Source: Chalara sp. BL73 (taxonomy: Eukaryota; Ascomycota; Leotiomycetes; Helotiales). From it: 64,000 nucleotides of DNA. The notes beneath the pieces are model-generated. The model was not told the DNA's origin. It searched no databases and saw nothing but the letters and a program-made list of their open reading frames with translations. The stretch spans positions 310,001-374,000 of the forward strand of contig CAKJVC010000061.1 of the NCBI GenBank assembly GCA_918026815.1. The letters run 5' to 3'. This document shows, in pieces, positions 10,747-22,472 of the stretch (position 1 is the stretch's first letter; every line of letters begins with the position of its first letter). A program made the position numbers and the translations under genes.

Positions 10747-13244
10747 ATGTCGCCCGTTTTGGGTCCATTGAAAATGTTCCATACATGTAAGAAACCCCAT
10801 TTACGAGTTTGGGGCGCTTTTCAGAGCGATTGAACTGATCTCCTCTTGCTTTTAGTCCAGGGCCTGGCAACACCACGCCCCACTTCTGAGCAGTCACAGG
10901 AGACCCCAAAACCTGCAGCAGGTGGTGTTACTAAAAGAATCACGACTCCGCATGCTTGTGCAGAGTGCAAAAGGCGGAAAATCAGATGCGATGGACGGCA
11001 GCCTTGTGGGCAATGCTTAGGCTGCAGGTCTCCAAAGCCGTGCTATTATGACAAACACCGGCAACGGGTTATCCCTTCTAGAAAGTACGTTATTCCAGCT
11101 TAATGGCAAAGTGACCAACTAATGAAGCAAAAACCAGGACACTTGATGCCCTCACTCAATCGCTGGAGGAATGCCGGGGCATTCTCAAGCGGCTGTATCC
11201 CACGAAGGATGTGCAGTCGCTGTTGCCGTTGAACCGGCAAGAGCTCATTTCTCTCATCGGTCCTCCCGGGCTACATGGCGCAGCCTCCTTAACATCGCCT
11301 GCTGGTTCTAACACATCTCCTCAATCGCAAGACTTTCAATCGCCTCTGGCTTCAACGTCTGACGAAAGCCAAAGTCTTGCAAATCTTGAGCAGATACCTC
11401 GGCAGGATACCGAGTGGGATGAGGAGCGACGGAATCGAGAACCGATACCTGCGGAAGCAGATGATGTAAATGGTCTGTCTCTATCCGTGGATCGGCAATC
11501 ATCGTACCTGAGTGCGACTTCAATCAAAGCCGCCTTCATTGTTATGCTCAAAGTTGCACCAAATTTGCGGTCATTCCTTTCCTCGTCAGCCAATAATAAC
11601 AGCAAGCAAGTCCCTGTGAACAGCAACTACCCCACGCCTAGGCCGTCGAACGAGTTTATACAGCGGCCCATGAAAGTTACCTACTCTGCGATCAATTGGT
11701 CGTCAGAGGGGCAAAATCTTATCGACGCATATTTCAACAGAGTCCAGATTCTTATCCCAATGCTTGATGAACCATCTTTTCGAGCTGATTATCTGAGCGG
11801 ACGACGAAATGATGGACCATGGCTGGCTTTGCTTAATATGGTCTTCGCGATGGGGAGTATTGTAGCAACTAAGTCAGATGATCACAGTCATATCAACTAC
11901 TACAATCGAGCAAAAGAACATCTTGGGATTGATACCTTTGGAAGCGGTCATCTGGAAACATTGCAAGCTCATGCGTTGATGGGCGGACTTTACCTCCACT
12001 ATGTCAACCGTCCAAATATGGCAAACGCTATCACTGGAGCTGCTCTACGAATGGCATGTGCATCGGGTCTGCATAGAGAATGTCTGCCGGAAGAAAATAT
12101 TGGGAATGGCTTTGTTGTTGAGCAAAGGAGGAGGACATGGTGGTCCTTGTTTTGTCTTGATACCTGGGCCTCCACAACACTTGGTCGACCTTCAATGGGA
12201 CGCTGGAGCCCCTCTGTTACTATTGCACCGCCGGAGATGATCAACGATACGGTATGTGGATTGATATTTCCCTGAATATTGCTGACATTAATATAGAGTA
12301 TGATGGGACAGCATTCCGGTATCATGCCTTTGATTGAAAATATAAAGTTTTGCAAGATTGCAACGCAAATTCAGGACGTGCTGGCTCAGTCACCACTTCT
12401 CCGAAGTGAAGATCGTGCACATTTAGATGCACAGCTCGTCTCATGGTATGAGAATCTACCTTGGATTCTAAAATCTACCGAGCCATGTCCGGACTCCCTA
12501 TATACCGCTCGCTGTGTTATGAAATGGCGATGTAATAATCTAAGGATTGTTCTCCATCGACCAGTTTTACTCGGTCTCGCGAACCGGGGAGATCATGGCT
12601 ATCCACCATCACCAGATGAGCTCGCAGCTCTCTGCAAAGTACGAGCAATTGCTAAAGAGACCATTGAGGACATAGCTCGAAACTGGACACCAAACCAGAT
12701 GCTGGGCTGGAACGGAGTCTGGTACATGTACCAAGCTTCAATGATTCCACTTGTAAGCATGTTTTGGGAATCGTGGAATGCGCAGCTTGTTCGCGAATGC
12801 CAAGGCCAGCTTGAAATAGTGATTGATGCACTGGAGGATATGGCGGACTGGTCTCTCGCTGCAAGGAGGAGCAAAGAGGTTGTGAGCAAGATGTACGAAG
12901 CTAGCAAGCGGCCTCTTACATGCCAATCGAGTCCCGCTCTGGGGCCATTTATGGGAAACAACATGAAATACGAGAATGGAATGAATGTTGGCAATGGGGT
13001 CAATGGCATGAACATGAACGGCGGCTCAGCCCATCTCCAACATCACATGAACGAACATGACGCTCAACAGATGGATATCATGACTGAAGAAGGAATGGTA
13101 ATGCTTGAATACGAAAATGTTTGGGACTTGGATGGAATGTTATGGGGGAATCTGCCAGATGGTTTGGATATTCCCTTTGATGGAGTGCCTATGTTCGAAG
13201 ACGGCGGAATGAGATACGACGGAAATTATGGGTTCCATCAATAA
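10747..13244 (+). CDS. Zn(II)2Cys6 transcription factor with fungal-specific regulatory domain
   Basis: Exons 10747-10786, 10856-11084, 11138-12251 and 12297-13244 give 777 codons (776 residues). A nuclear DNA-binding regulator is expected. The binuclear zinc cluster sits near residues 45-75 (CAECKRRKIRCDG, then CGQC and a last Cys in KPC), followed after one intron by a linker helix (TLDALTQSLEECRGILKRL) likely to dimerise. The middle has the fungal-specific domain: YFNRVQILIPMLDEPSFR, a helix pair, then MACASGLHRE and RRRTWWSLFCLDTW, a strong signature. The C terminus is Asn/Met/Gly-rich and acidic, as in activation domains. No regulon can be inferred from the neighbours, which are unrelated. 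Confidence 0.9.
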
Positions 13245-15542
13245 CAAACTTTAACGAAGACAACTTGAATGCAATGGAAATGTGCGTTCTCTGCAAAGGG
13301 CTCAGGCGGTGTTCTGATATCACAATGTCATGGTGGGATTTTGAGCAATCTGCATTACGATACTTCTTTTCTATGTACCTATGCAAATTATACCCATATC
13401 AGAGAATGGAATTTCAGATCCAAAGGTACTTCCAAAGTTTAACCCCAATCCTCTGAGCAATCCCGAATGCAGATTGATACCACTCACAGAAAACAACGGC
13501 TATCGAGAACGAGAGATGTGTGGTGGCGTGATGATGTGAAGAAACTTCTTGCCACGCGATTCCTCTCAATCAATATATTCTCAAAATAGAACCTACATCT
13601 ATTGCGGTGTGTTCATCCGACGAAAAGGCACATCCAATAAACCTTTCATGCCCAATAAATTAACACAATCAATACCGGCATAGTGACCGCGGTTCATCCA
13701 AGACGCCTATTGGCACACCCTCAGCCTCAGCTCATATACATCGGTGGCGCAAACGAGGTACTCAGGCTATTTCACCATCTGGATTGTGGGGTAATATTAA
13801 CCGTGCATGTCTGGCATGAATGAGACGCACAAAATAGAAGGGGGCAAAATTAAAAATGGCCGAAGAACGCAATTTGAAGGCAAGCCGGAAGGAAGGGAGG
13901 ACCGATGACGACTCGGATCGGTCCGAGAATACGGTACTTTCTGGTGAGATATTTTGGAACTGGTGAAAGGGGGAGATATACTAAAGGCTGAGCATCGGAG
14001 AGTTGATAAAGTGATTGCATGAAGCGGTGCCGGCGTGTACATGCAGAAATAAGAATTGATACATGAACTTATGGGGAACGACCTGGCATCTCACAAAACA
14101 TGACGCCGTGTAATGCGAAGCCGCACTAATGTGATTTTCTATTGACTGTCCCTTTTCTGGCATTGTAGCCAAGAAGACAGAGAGACAGGATCTTCGCTTG
14201 AGCAGGGCCACTTGACTGTCCTTCAATTAATTAAGAGATGACGATCTAGCAGGATCAAAGGAAGTTTCATCGCCCGGAGAAAGTTGGTTAGCTCTCTCGG
14301 TGGCTTTTCTCCCCTTCTCCGAATGGCCTCAAGCTCGCACACTCGCCCCAGCTTTCGACAGACGCAACAACGAGCATTGCCCGAACAAAAGTTTTTCCAC
14401 TCCACCCCAAAGCTGCTCAGTTAAGCTCGAAGTAGAAAACCCCACCTACCAGAGCGTCGAAAAACCGGTAAGACATTTTAATTCCGCGGTACAAGCGCTC
14501 CAAGCTGGGCCCGTCGCTACCAACCACCTTACGTGCATATATGCACCTCGTCTGTTCTTGTACGACTAGACGCTCCGAGCAACCCTCCCCTACAATACCG
14601 GCGCGAACCGAAAAATGACACCCTGACATCGCCTTAGCTCATAGCTTCAATAAGTAACATGCGTGCACTTGCACCCCCATATTCTCAATGTGCTGCAGAT
14701 ACGCATACCATGCAGCCAAAAAACAAATGCTTGCTCCCCACCCTTTCCCCCTGGACGCATGCACTCCACACCATTCCTTCGGATTATCCAAATGCCGAGC
14801 CCTCACCACGCTGACGGCGAGTTGTCGTCGGCTGCTTTGCCCGAGAATCTGGGGTGCACGATTCCCCGCAATTTCTTATTAACCGCGCTCGTCAACCTCA
14901 CTGCGGTATGACGGCCCGCTCTCTCGAGCCTTTGAAACAGAGGTCAAAGCATAATGCGTGAGAAAGTTTGGTAACGGTCATAAACTTGCGAGTCCCTTCG
15001 CAGGATCGAGATGGAAGAACGAAAAAGAAAAAAAACCCCCCGATGTTGAAAGAAACGAGCTGGTCGGAAAGAGCGCCTGCTGCAAAAAAAGCCAAAATTG
15101 ATAGATGCAGGCATGTAACAGCTTATATTACCTCTTGATATTGACAAGGTCGCGACCACCTATTCAATGGAGCTTGAAATATGAAATATTTTGAAAAAAT
15201 TACCATAATAATAAAATACTTCGTGGCGAGCATGAGTCTGTTGGTGGGATGATCTTTGACGTATATCTTTCACGTGCAAGGCATTCAACGTCGTGCAGCG
15301 TTGTAAAGGGTGGGGAGCATATATTGCTCGACCTGTTGCTTCTAGAAGATATATTGCTTCAGTGGGGAACTCGTAGTGTCTACTTGCCATATGACCCCAA
15401 GTCATGTGCTTTCTACTCTCCATTCCTATTTGCAACATAACGTGATGATGATCAGCAATGAAGCCCACACAACACCACCAGATGCATGCAATGATGTCGT
15501 TTCATGTAACATAGATGAACGTGATTTCGAAATAAGGTGCTT
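13245..15542. other. Intergenic 2.3 kb, no gene recognised
   Basis: Many short frames are open, especially between 14200 and 15100, but they conflict on both strands and none shows a known motif. It lies between the convergent ends of the Zn2Cys6 factor and ULA1. An undetected small gene or non-coding RNA cannot be excluded. Confidence 0.4.
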
Positions 15543-17331
15543 TCATATACGAAAGATTTGGGTACTGCTCTTAATGCCATCGAAAACGCATGTGTTATCG
15601 ATGGGAACATATTGCTTGGTGATCACTTTGATGATCTCTTGCGAGACCATGCCTCCGGTCAGCGCTGAGATATTGTGCAGCTCGCCACCTTTGGCCCTAG
15701 CTACCTCCTCAGCAATCTGGACTATACGCTCATTTGATGAAGCAGCAGGGATGGTTTTCTCGATAGTGGCAAGAATTTCAGATGAACTTGCACTAGACAC
15801 GTGGGAGGTGGCTGCCAAGGATAAATATATTGGGAACAGCGATAGAGGCATCATTGTGAAAGAGGCGTTCGCATCTGACTCAAATTGCTCCTCTTTCTTT
15901 ATATTAGTATATGTTCGATCAAGTAGACAAAGTTTGATGCATACCAGCGATAGATTTCACACTCTTTGAAGGTGTGTCTGCCCCATGAATAAGCTTGATA
16001 AAAGCAGCATTCTTACAGAAGGTTTCTACTTCTGTTATCTCAATATCTTTGCCACGAGGATGTGCTCTAACGGTTTCGAGAATTTCGGCGACATCTCGGC
16101 GGGCTTTAGATTTATAGATGTTCTGCAGCTGCACGTAGATTTTTGATTGTGCTTTCATATCTGGTACAGAACCTGGTAAGGGAAGTTCGCCATGCTCATT
16201 ATGGAACTTTTTGATTGCGCCTGCTATGATCCAGAACTTTGATTCTGACTCAACCTACATGACATTAAGCACGAGCAGTCATGCAAGAAGGTTCATACTT
16301 ACGTCACTAGGCTCGTAATCAAATACAGCTTTCACCCAACTGGAAAGAGATGGTACAGACACAGTTTTCAAGACTGCAGCTACTGCTTCGTCATAGTTCT
16401 CTTCTCCGCCTTCAGGATTATCTCTTCGGGCACCGGCGGCAACGAACTCTCTAAACGCTTTTTTCTCTGCATATGTCCCAGGATATGTACCATGTGATTT
16501 CTTCCATTCCTTTAAGTGGTATAATAGCAGTACTAAATACGGAATGTGTCCGTGCACATGTGCTGGCAAGCTCTCAATATCCTTTGTCAGATCCTCCGCG
16601 AAATCTACCAGCTCTGGCCATGGAGAAAGCAATCGAAGGTCTGTAGTTGCAGTTGAGTCTGGGTGAGTGTCGACTATGGGAAAGTTGCCTGGGAGGTTGA
16701 TCTTGAAGTAAGAGTAGAAACCGGCGGAGTGGAGGGCTACCGAAGGGACTTTGTGCTTGCGGCTGTAGTCATAAACCAGGGCAAGAATTTTTGGTTCGAT
16801 TGGTAGAGAATACATGATTAAGGTATATTTCTCATCGTCACTGAAAATTTTGTAGTACCCATCTCCCTAGTAATCGGTGAATCAGCCTCTCGTCATGCCA
16901 TAAGTACCCAAATTCCCTACCTCCACTTTGAACCAGTGGCCTTGAACATCAGGGTTTAACTCCTCCAGTAGCTGTGCGCAGGCTTCGGCCCTAGATTTCC
17001 CTAGGCTCTCCTCATCTAAAAAGAAGTTTACTCCCAGATCTTCTTCCACAACCACATTCTTATCCGCTATGGTGAACTGGCCGATGCCTAGGATAAATTA
17101 TTAGAAATGGTTGGGGAGGGCCAGGCACTCTGACCGACCTGGCAGAACTAGATTCTTCAAAGTCTCAATGCCAACTGTGCCGGATCCGGAATTGAGGAGA
17201 AGAATATGTGCATCTTCGAGAGCTTGTTGCCCATCTGCTGCCCAAAGTCGCAGTTGTCGATCATATTTCTTCTCCTTGTCTGAAGGTCCCCTGAGAACAG
17301 GCGGTGTCTGATTCATGACTACCTCAGTCAT
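15543..17331 (-). CDS. ula1: NEDD8-activating enzyme E1 regulatory subunit (ULA1 / APP-BP1)
   Basis: Exons 17331-17139, 17087-16921, 16866-16303, 16254-15945 and 15892-15543 give 528 codons (527 residues), the usual length of the family. ULA1 pairs with UBA3 to adenylate NEDD8/Rub1 for cullin activation. The N terminus has the ThiF-like opening [17 protein letters not shown] and [15 protein letters not shown]. Later come DYEPSD, the middle helical region, and near the end [16 protein letters not shown] with QYVPIDN, diagnostic of this subunit. As expected there is no catalytic Cys domain. The last intron uses an AAG acceptor. The gene faces RKI1 across a short divergent intergenic region. Confidence 0.93.
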
Positions 17332-17857
17332 TTTGACGCCAATATCTCATACTATGACAAGCAGATGAGTGGCCTTTGTGGAGTACAAATATACAGTGAG
17401 AGTTTCAATGTGTTACATATATTGTTGGATGAGGCTGACGGTGAAGCTCTTATCTTAGATTGATCACGTGTTGATAGGAGCCATTGTCTGGTCTTGCCCC
17501 GCCATTTTGTCATCAAGATGCAGCATGTCGCATTACAGCCTTTGCTCAACAACCCATTCTAGTGACACTTTAGTTCCTAAATTTCAAAACGCCTGCTCCT
17601 ATTTCTTTTCTTTTTTTCTGCTCATGCGTTGTGATGTTCTAGATTATAGCTTTTCCAAGAGACTATCGCAGCTCTTTAGACTCTCCATACTGGCGAGGAG
17701 ATTCGTCTCGAGTCCCTCAGGAAGCCTCCTTCGCCGAACACCGGCCACCTTTGTCCTTACGCTAAAACGCCGAAATATATCTGCTATATCTGCTCGGAGC
17801 AGCCGTTGCTATCTATCTCGATACTCTGGTACTGGCTATTCTCGAAAACTCTACTCA
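17332..17857. promoter_or_regulatory. Divergent intergenic region between ULA1 and RKI1
   Basis: It spans 526 bases between the two start codons, with pyrimidine-rich tracts near 17590-17640 ahead of RKI1. Both promoters must lie here unless one has a distant control site. I could not identify specific factor sites with confidence. Confidence 0.55.
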
Positions 17858-19051
17858 ATGGCTACTCCAGTTGTGCCAGCAGCTGATGCACCACCAATTC
17901 CAATTACAGCCTTATCTACTGTAGAGGCTTCGAAACGTGCCGCGGCATATAAAGCAGTGGAGGATCACTTCGATCCCTCCTACAGATACATTGGCATTGG
18001 GTCAGGAAGTACGGTGGTATATGTGGTTGAAGCAATTGTTGCTCAAGGTCCTGAGATCACTTCCAAGATGCGGTTCATACCCACCGGCGAGTAGGTCATT
18101 TCAATTACCCATTGCTCATGCCCCTACTGGCAATGTAAGCACGGTTTCATATGGAAATAACATAACTGATCATACTTTCGCATAGTCAGAGCAAACAGTT
18201 AATTCTGGAGGCACATCTCCCACTAGGTAGTATTGATGCAATGCCACCAGTGAAAGTTGATCCATTCGCTATTGGAACTAGTATTGACGTCGCTACGGGA
18301 AAGAATGACTTAGGGCTTTTCGGAAAACGCGAGAGCCTGGACGTAGCATTCGACGGCGCCGACGAAATTGACGAAGATTTAAACTGTATTAAAGGAGGAG
18401 GAGCTTGTCTTTTTCAAGAGAAGTTGGTAGCAACGGCAGCCAAGAAGTTTGTTTGTGTGGCTGGTAAGACTCTGTTATGAATGATAACTACGATATGGCT
18501 CTGATCTTGACTCGAAGATTATCGCAAACTCCAACCACGTCTACTCACGGCATGGAAAGCTATCCCAATCGAGATTGCTCCTCTAGCTGCACCAACAATT
18601 AAGAGGATACTCATCACCCTCGGTTCCTCAGATCCTAAAATCCGCCAAGGTGGATCTGCTAAGGCAGGGCCTGTTGTGACAGATAACGGCATGTGGATTA
18701 TGGATGCACCATTTCCCAAGTTATTGATACCTTCTGATCTTAAAGATGGTCAGCTAGGTGACGGTGCTGATGGAATTTGGGAAGTGAAGTATGTTGAGTT
18801 TAAATGCGAATCTCATAACTCATGATTTCCTGCTAATCCTAAAATTATATAGTCAACTAGGACGAAGACTGAAAAGAATAGTCGGAATATTAGAAGTAGG
18901 TCTCTTCTATGGCCGGAATGGTCTGCAAGTAGCCAATGCAGGGGAAGAAGGTGGCGGACAGAAGCCTGTGGCAGCATATTTTGGTATGGCGAATGGAGAA
19001 GTTGAGGTTAGAACTGCGAAGGAGGTCGGAGGCAGGAGCTCTTTCCCATGA
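17858..19051 (+). CDS. rki1: Ribose-5-phosphate isomerase A
   Basis: Exons 17858-18090, 18186-18463, 18518-18788 and 18853-19051 give 327 codons (326 residues). The enzyme interconverts ribose 5-phosphate and ribulose 5-phosphate in the non-oxidative pentose phosphate pathway. Visible motifs: [13 protein letters not shown] (phosphate loop), then QSKQLILE right after intron 1, [13 protein letters not shown] with the catalytic Asp residues, [12 protein letters not shown], and the C-terminal [10 protein letters not shown]. The start at 17858 (MATPVVPA) gives the usual length. The frame stays open upstream to about 17468 with an Arg/Ser-rich, acid-poor stretch that would resemble a mitochondrial leader, but it has no support beyond being open. 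Confidence 0.93.
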
Positions 19052-20139
19052 CGGAATATTACAAAGTTTTGTAAGAATTCCTTGCACATGGTGGCAGTGC
19101 CAAATAAGCACTGACAAAATCTCAAGAATCATGTCTTTGTTTGAATATTCCTTTTGTGATGTCGTGCCTCTTATACGCTACTTCTCTTTCCAATTAGCGA
19201 GGTATCGCTTTAGGTGCGAGCTTGCAGTCTATTGGTTTGATGATGTGGCTGCCGCCTGACATCTCTATGCCCTGCAAATCTACTGAAATCCGGTAGGAGG
19301 GGGGCAAGTGGACCTCGTCGACTTTTGCCTCGCAAAGAGCGACCATCGCCTTAAATGAGATATCCAATGATCTCTTCAGCGAGAGCTACCATTCAAGCAA
19401 CTTCTCGTTGTCACCTTATCAAAGTATATCTATCTATATCAGCAGTTGTGGCCGAGTTCTTGAGTTGGGGTGTCAATATTCGTGTCTCGAGCTGTTGTCA
19501 CCTCCTCGCCATATAGTCTGGCGGAAGCTACTGTTTTTCCGGTTCCAAAGATAGCAACGTTTATCAATACAGTCACTTGGGACAGCACATACGACAATAG
19601 AGTGGGGAGAACTAGGCTATCTGCCTACCCTGGAGTGACCGCAGTGTCATTTATCTAGAAAAGTGACAGCATCTTAAAGATAACCACGTATTTCTATGAC
19701 AATTTTTTTCCTATTGGGTATACGAGATTCATGATACTAAAAATTTGACTTTTGCGCAGTCTTTTCCTAGATTCAATTTCAACAAGTTGTCCATGTGGCT
19801 GCCTGAAAATGGATTTTCTGTCTTATATCACGGCATATTGGAGCTGAAAGGCGACAAGTCGACGAAGAGATTACCAAATGGAGAATGAGAATAGCATCCT
19901 AAAAAGAACCTTAAAAAAAGGAAAATGGAAACCGACTATTGCATTTTGAAGAAGTTCTACCTTGCGTGATTATGGAATTGGTTGAATCAAAACAACCGAA
20001 CCTGCTCAATATTTGGTGTGTCGCTTGGTGTTAATTGATTTCAAGTGGCAAAGCTCGGTATACAGCTCATTTCGCAAAATGAAATAATCCCATTGCCTCG
20101 ATATCAAATTTCATGGCTTTAAACTAAGGCCCAAGCGAG
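19052..20139. other. AT-rich intergenic with a dispersed-repeat copy
   Basis: This is the 3' flank of RKI1. It contains one copy of the dispersed repeat core at 19607-19650 and AT-rich sequence after 19680. No gene seen. Confidence 0.45.
19607..19650 (+). repeat. Dispersed repeat core, copy 1
   Basis: It carries the shared core GAGAACTAGGCTAT followed by a CCTGGAGTGACC-like block, matching copies at 24332, 39955, 55769 and 58441. Confidence 0.5.
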
Positions 20140-20177
20140 ATTGACAGAGTGGTCTCCGTCCAGAGCTCCTGCTCCGT

Positions 20178-21556
20178 TCACTTCGCGTAAACCTCTGAAC
20201 AACTCCTTATCAAGATCGTATAGTAGTTCCCGCTCGTATTCTTTCCAAAACATTCCCATAAACAATGATCAGGCTCATAGCAATAAATGCCTTGAGATAC
20301 ACAATCGGGACAAAGGTCGAAGTGGCTGAAGCGCAGATATTGCAATGGAAAGAACGCTGGCACGTCCGCTGGCCACAATGGCTGCAATTAACTTTGTACT
20401 TGCTAATAGATTCCTGGTGCTCCTCTAATCCAGCTAGACTTTCATCTGGTGGGCCTGCTATTGTCTCTGATGTAGGAAGGAACTTCTCTAGGAGTTCCCA
20501 GGCTGGTAGGAGTGCATTGGGATTTTCAGACCTGCATGCGGAGGTCACATCGACCAAATACCATGGTATGTGATCCGCAGGAGGTGGAAGCTGAGTATAT
20601 CTATGCGTCTTGACAGAAGTTGTATCGGCTTTCATGTCACATCTGACTATCTTGCAAAATTTCAGGTCCATATAAGGAGTATTTGTGGGCAACATAAATA
20701 CCACGTGTCATAACTCTACTGAGTGATCCATGCCGAAATCCTTGGGAATGTATCTCCTAGACTCCTTGGACGATTTGTCGACACCATTTTTCTCGCCTTT
20801 CCAGGGTGACTGGACGGTCAGTGTCACAGGCATGAGCGGATGATCGTCATAATATCTCCTTTGGCAGGTATTTCACACAAGAAACCACTAACGATCCTTT
20901 TTTCATCTAGCACCAGTCCCACTAATGGATTGATCGATGGTCTTCCATTTAAACAATGCAAGAGTTGTAACATATACTAGTCGGAGTCAATGCCAAGTTT
21001 GTTAGATCCAAATCGGAACTCCACCAACCATCGCGAGTGAACGTATGCCTCAAATATGATGGCCCGACCCCATCTATACAAGGACCGGTGAATAATCTCT
21101 CTCTCTCTCTCTCAACCGCGGGTGGTTCATATGGGCTGCCATGTCTATAATATGCTTTAGATACGCCTTTGTATCAAACACTGGCCTTTGATTCACTTTG
21201 ATTGGCAAGTTATGAACTACAGTGCCGAGATTCAGCCTAACTTGACTGTCCTGGCCAATATCTGGACAAGAGTGCAGGAAAGTCTCCTGTGTGGTAATTA
21301 AGCTTGTTAGAACAGTGTAAGCTCTCGGCAAGGTGATCTCAGTAGATTTAATCTTTGAGGTGCTCCAGGACTGAGATTCGACACCAATAGTGGTCTTCAC
21401 TGCCATTCGTACCCAATGCCTGTTGCCTTTAAAGAAAAAGATTGAATACTGTATGTCGCGGTAATATTCCGAAACCTGCACTTCATGTGAATCGTAATAG
21501 ACGATACTTGGGAGGCTCTGAACCGTGCATTTCTCACCTTGAAAAGATGACAACAA
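20178..21556 (-). pseudogene. STAND/NLR-family C-terminal region with ZZ-like zinc finger, broken
   Basis: Fragments in changing frames follow the order of a conserved C-terminal module that I recall from large fungal STAND/ankyrin-type proteins. They are VFDTKAYLKHII (about 21150), DLDLTNLALTPTS (about 21010), NGRPSINPLVGLVLDE (about 20930), SPWKGE with RRYIPKDFG (about 20740-20810), FCKIVRCDMK, PPADHIPWYLVDVT and LLEKFLP, then CSHCGQRTCQRSFHCNIC. The zinc finger then changes frame before HFDLCPDCVSQG, so its second half is out of phase. Frame changes near 20945, 20860 and 20330 and a stop near 20705 rule out an intact gene. The upstream 21074-21556 frame is assigned to it by position only. 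Confidence 0.7.
21094..21113. repeat. TC dinucleotide run
   Basis: About nine TC units inside the STAND-family pseudogene frame (reads RERERD on the minus strand). Confidence 0.85.
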
Positions 21557-22472
21557 TTCAAAGGATCCGTAAACCCATACTACCTACACCGATATTTAGT
21601 TATCGCTTGCTCACTTCTGACAGTAAGGCAATATGCTCTGTATTCGCGATATATAACTTCTACTTGACTATACTGTCTATTATTAAATGTATTCCAAAAT
21701 ATTATGAAGGGTAATAGTGGTTGCGCTGTACATCACAGCACTTTGTAAAAAGTATCAGGCGCAAATTCAAGGGTATTGTTGAGATTGTATTGCAAACTAC
21801 TACAACCACAACAAACTTATAACAAGTACCTTTTTACGTAATACACTTATCTCCATTCAGGCATTTACTGACCATTGTGATCTTTATTAAGGATTGCCTT
21901 AACCGTAACAGCTTTATCCCTGCGTTGAAAAAAGGGGCTAAACACACAAATACTTTGTGTAACTCTATGAATTTCATAACTTCAAAGTATATTTTCCAAT
22001 TTTATTTGAAATTTTATGCTTCAATTTAAGAAGGGAAAACCTTGTACTGCAACTTGTGGTTTTAAGTCCACTAACGCTGAGCCGCAAAGAGTCTAGAATT
22101 TGGGGGCGGTTTTGTGCCAAGGAGTAGGGCAAGTCTTCGTGGTTACTCAACATTAATTACTGTGGTCTCCCTTAGTACGCGCCTGACAACAAGCCAATAA
22201 ATGATGCATACCTATTTATTGTAAGGCTCAGCAGTGTTGTATTTTCATGTACAAAATCTGAAAGAGAGGCCCTCTGAAGGGCCATTCGTTCAGGGGATGT
22301 CGTCTTACTTAAACTGGTCTAAGCCCAACCTTGTATCACTGCACTCTTCAGACTTGATTATATCGTTTGCATTCCTAGGAGGGCCTCTTGAAAAGCAACA
22401 AAAGTTGCACGGCGATTCCTTTCACAGGTTTCTATTCTGGCATTTGCATCCTGCCTTAGCTGCCAAGTCAAC
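21557..22472. other. AT-rich intergenic, no gene recognised
   Basis: AT-rich with short frames only. The last 240 bases may be the promoter of the Kre9-like gene. Confidence 0.4.

Noticed and set aside
15376..15969. 197-codon plus-strand frame
   Set aside because: It is antisense to the last exons of ULA1, whose minus-strand protein is clearly conserved.
17468..17857. N-terminal extension of RKI1 by 130 codons
   Set aside because: Open but without support; the 17858 start gives normal enzyme length. A leader peptide cannot be excluded.
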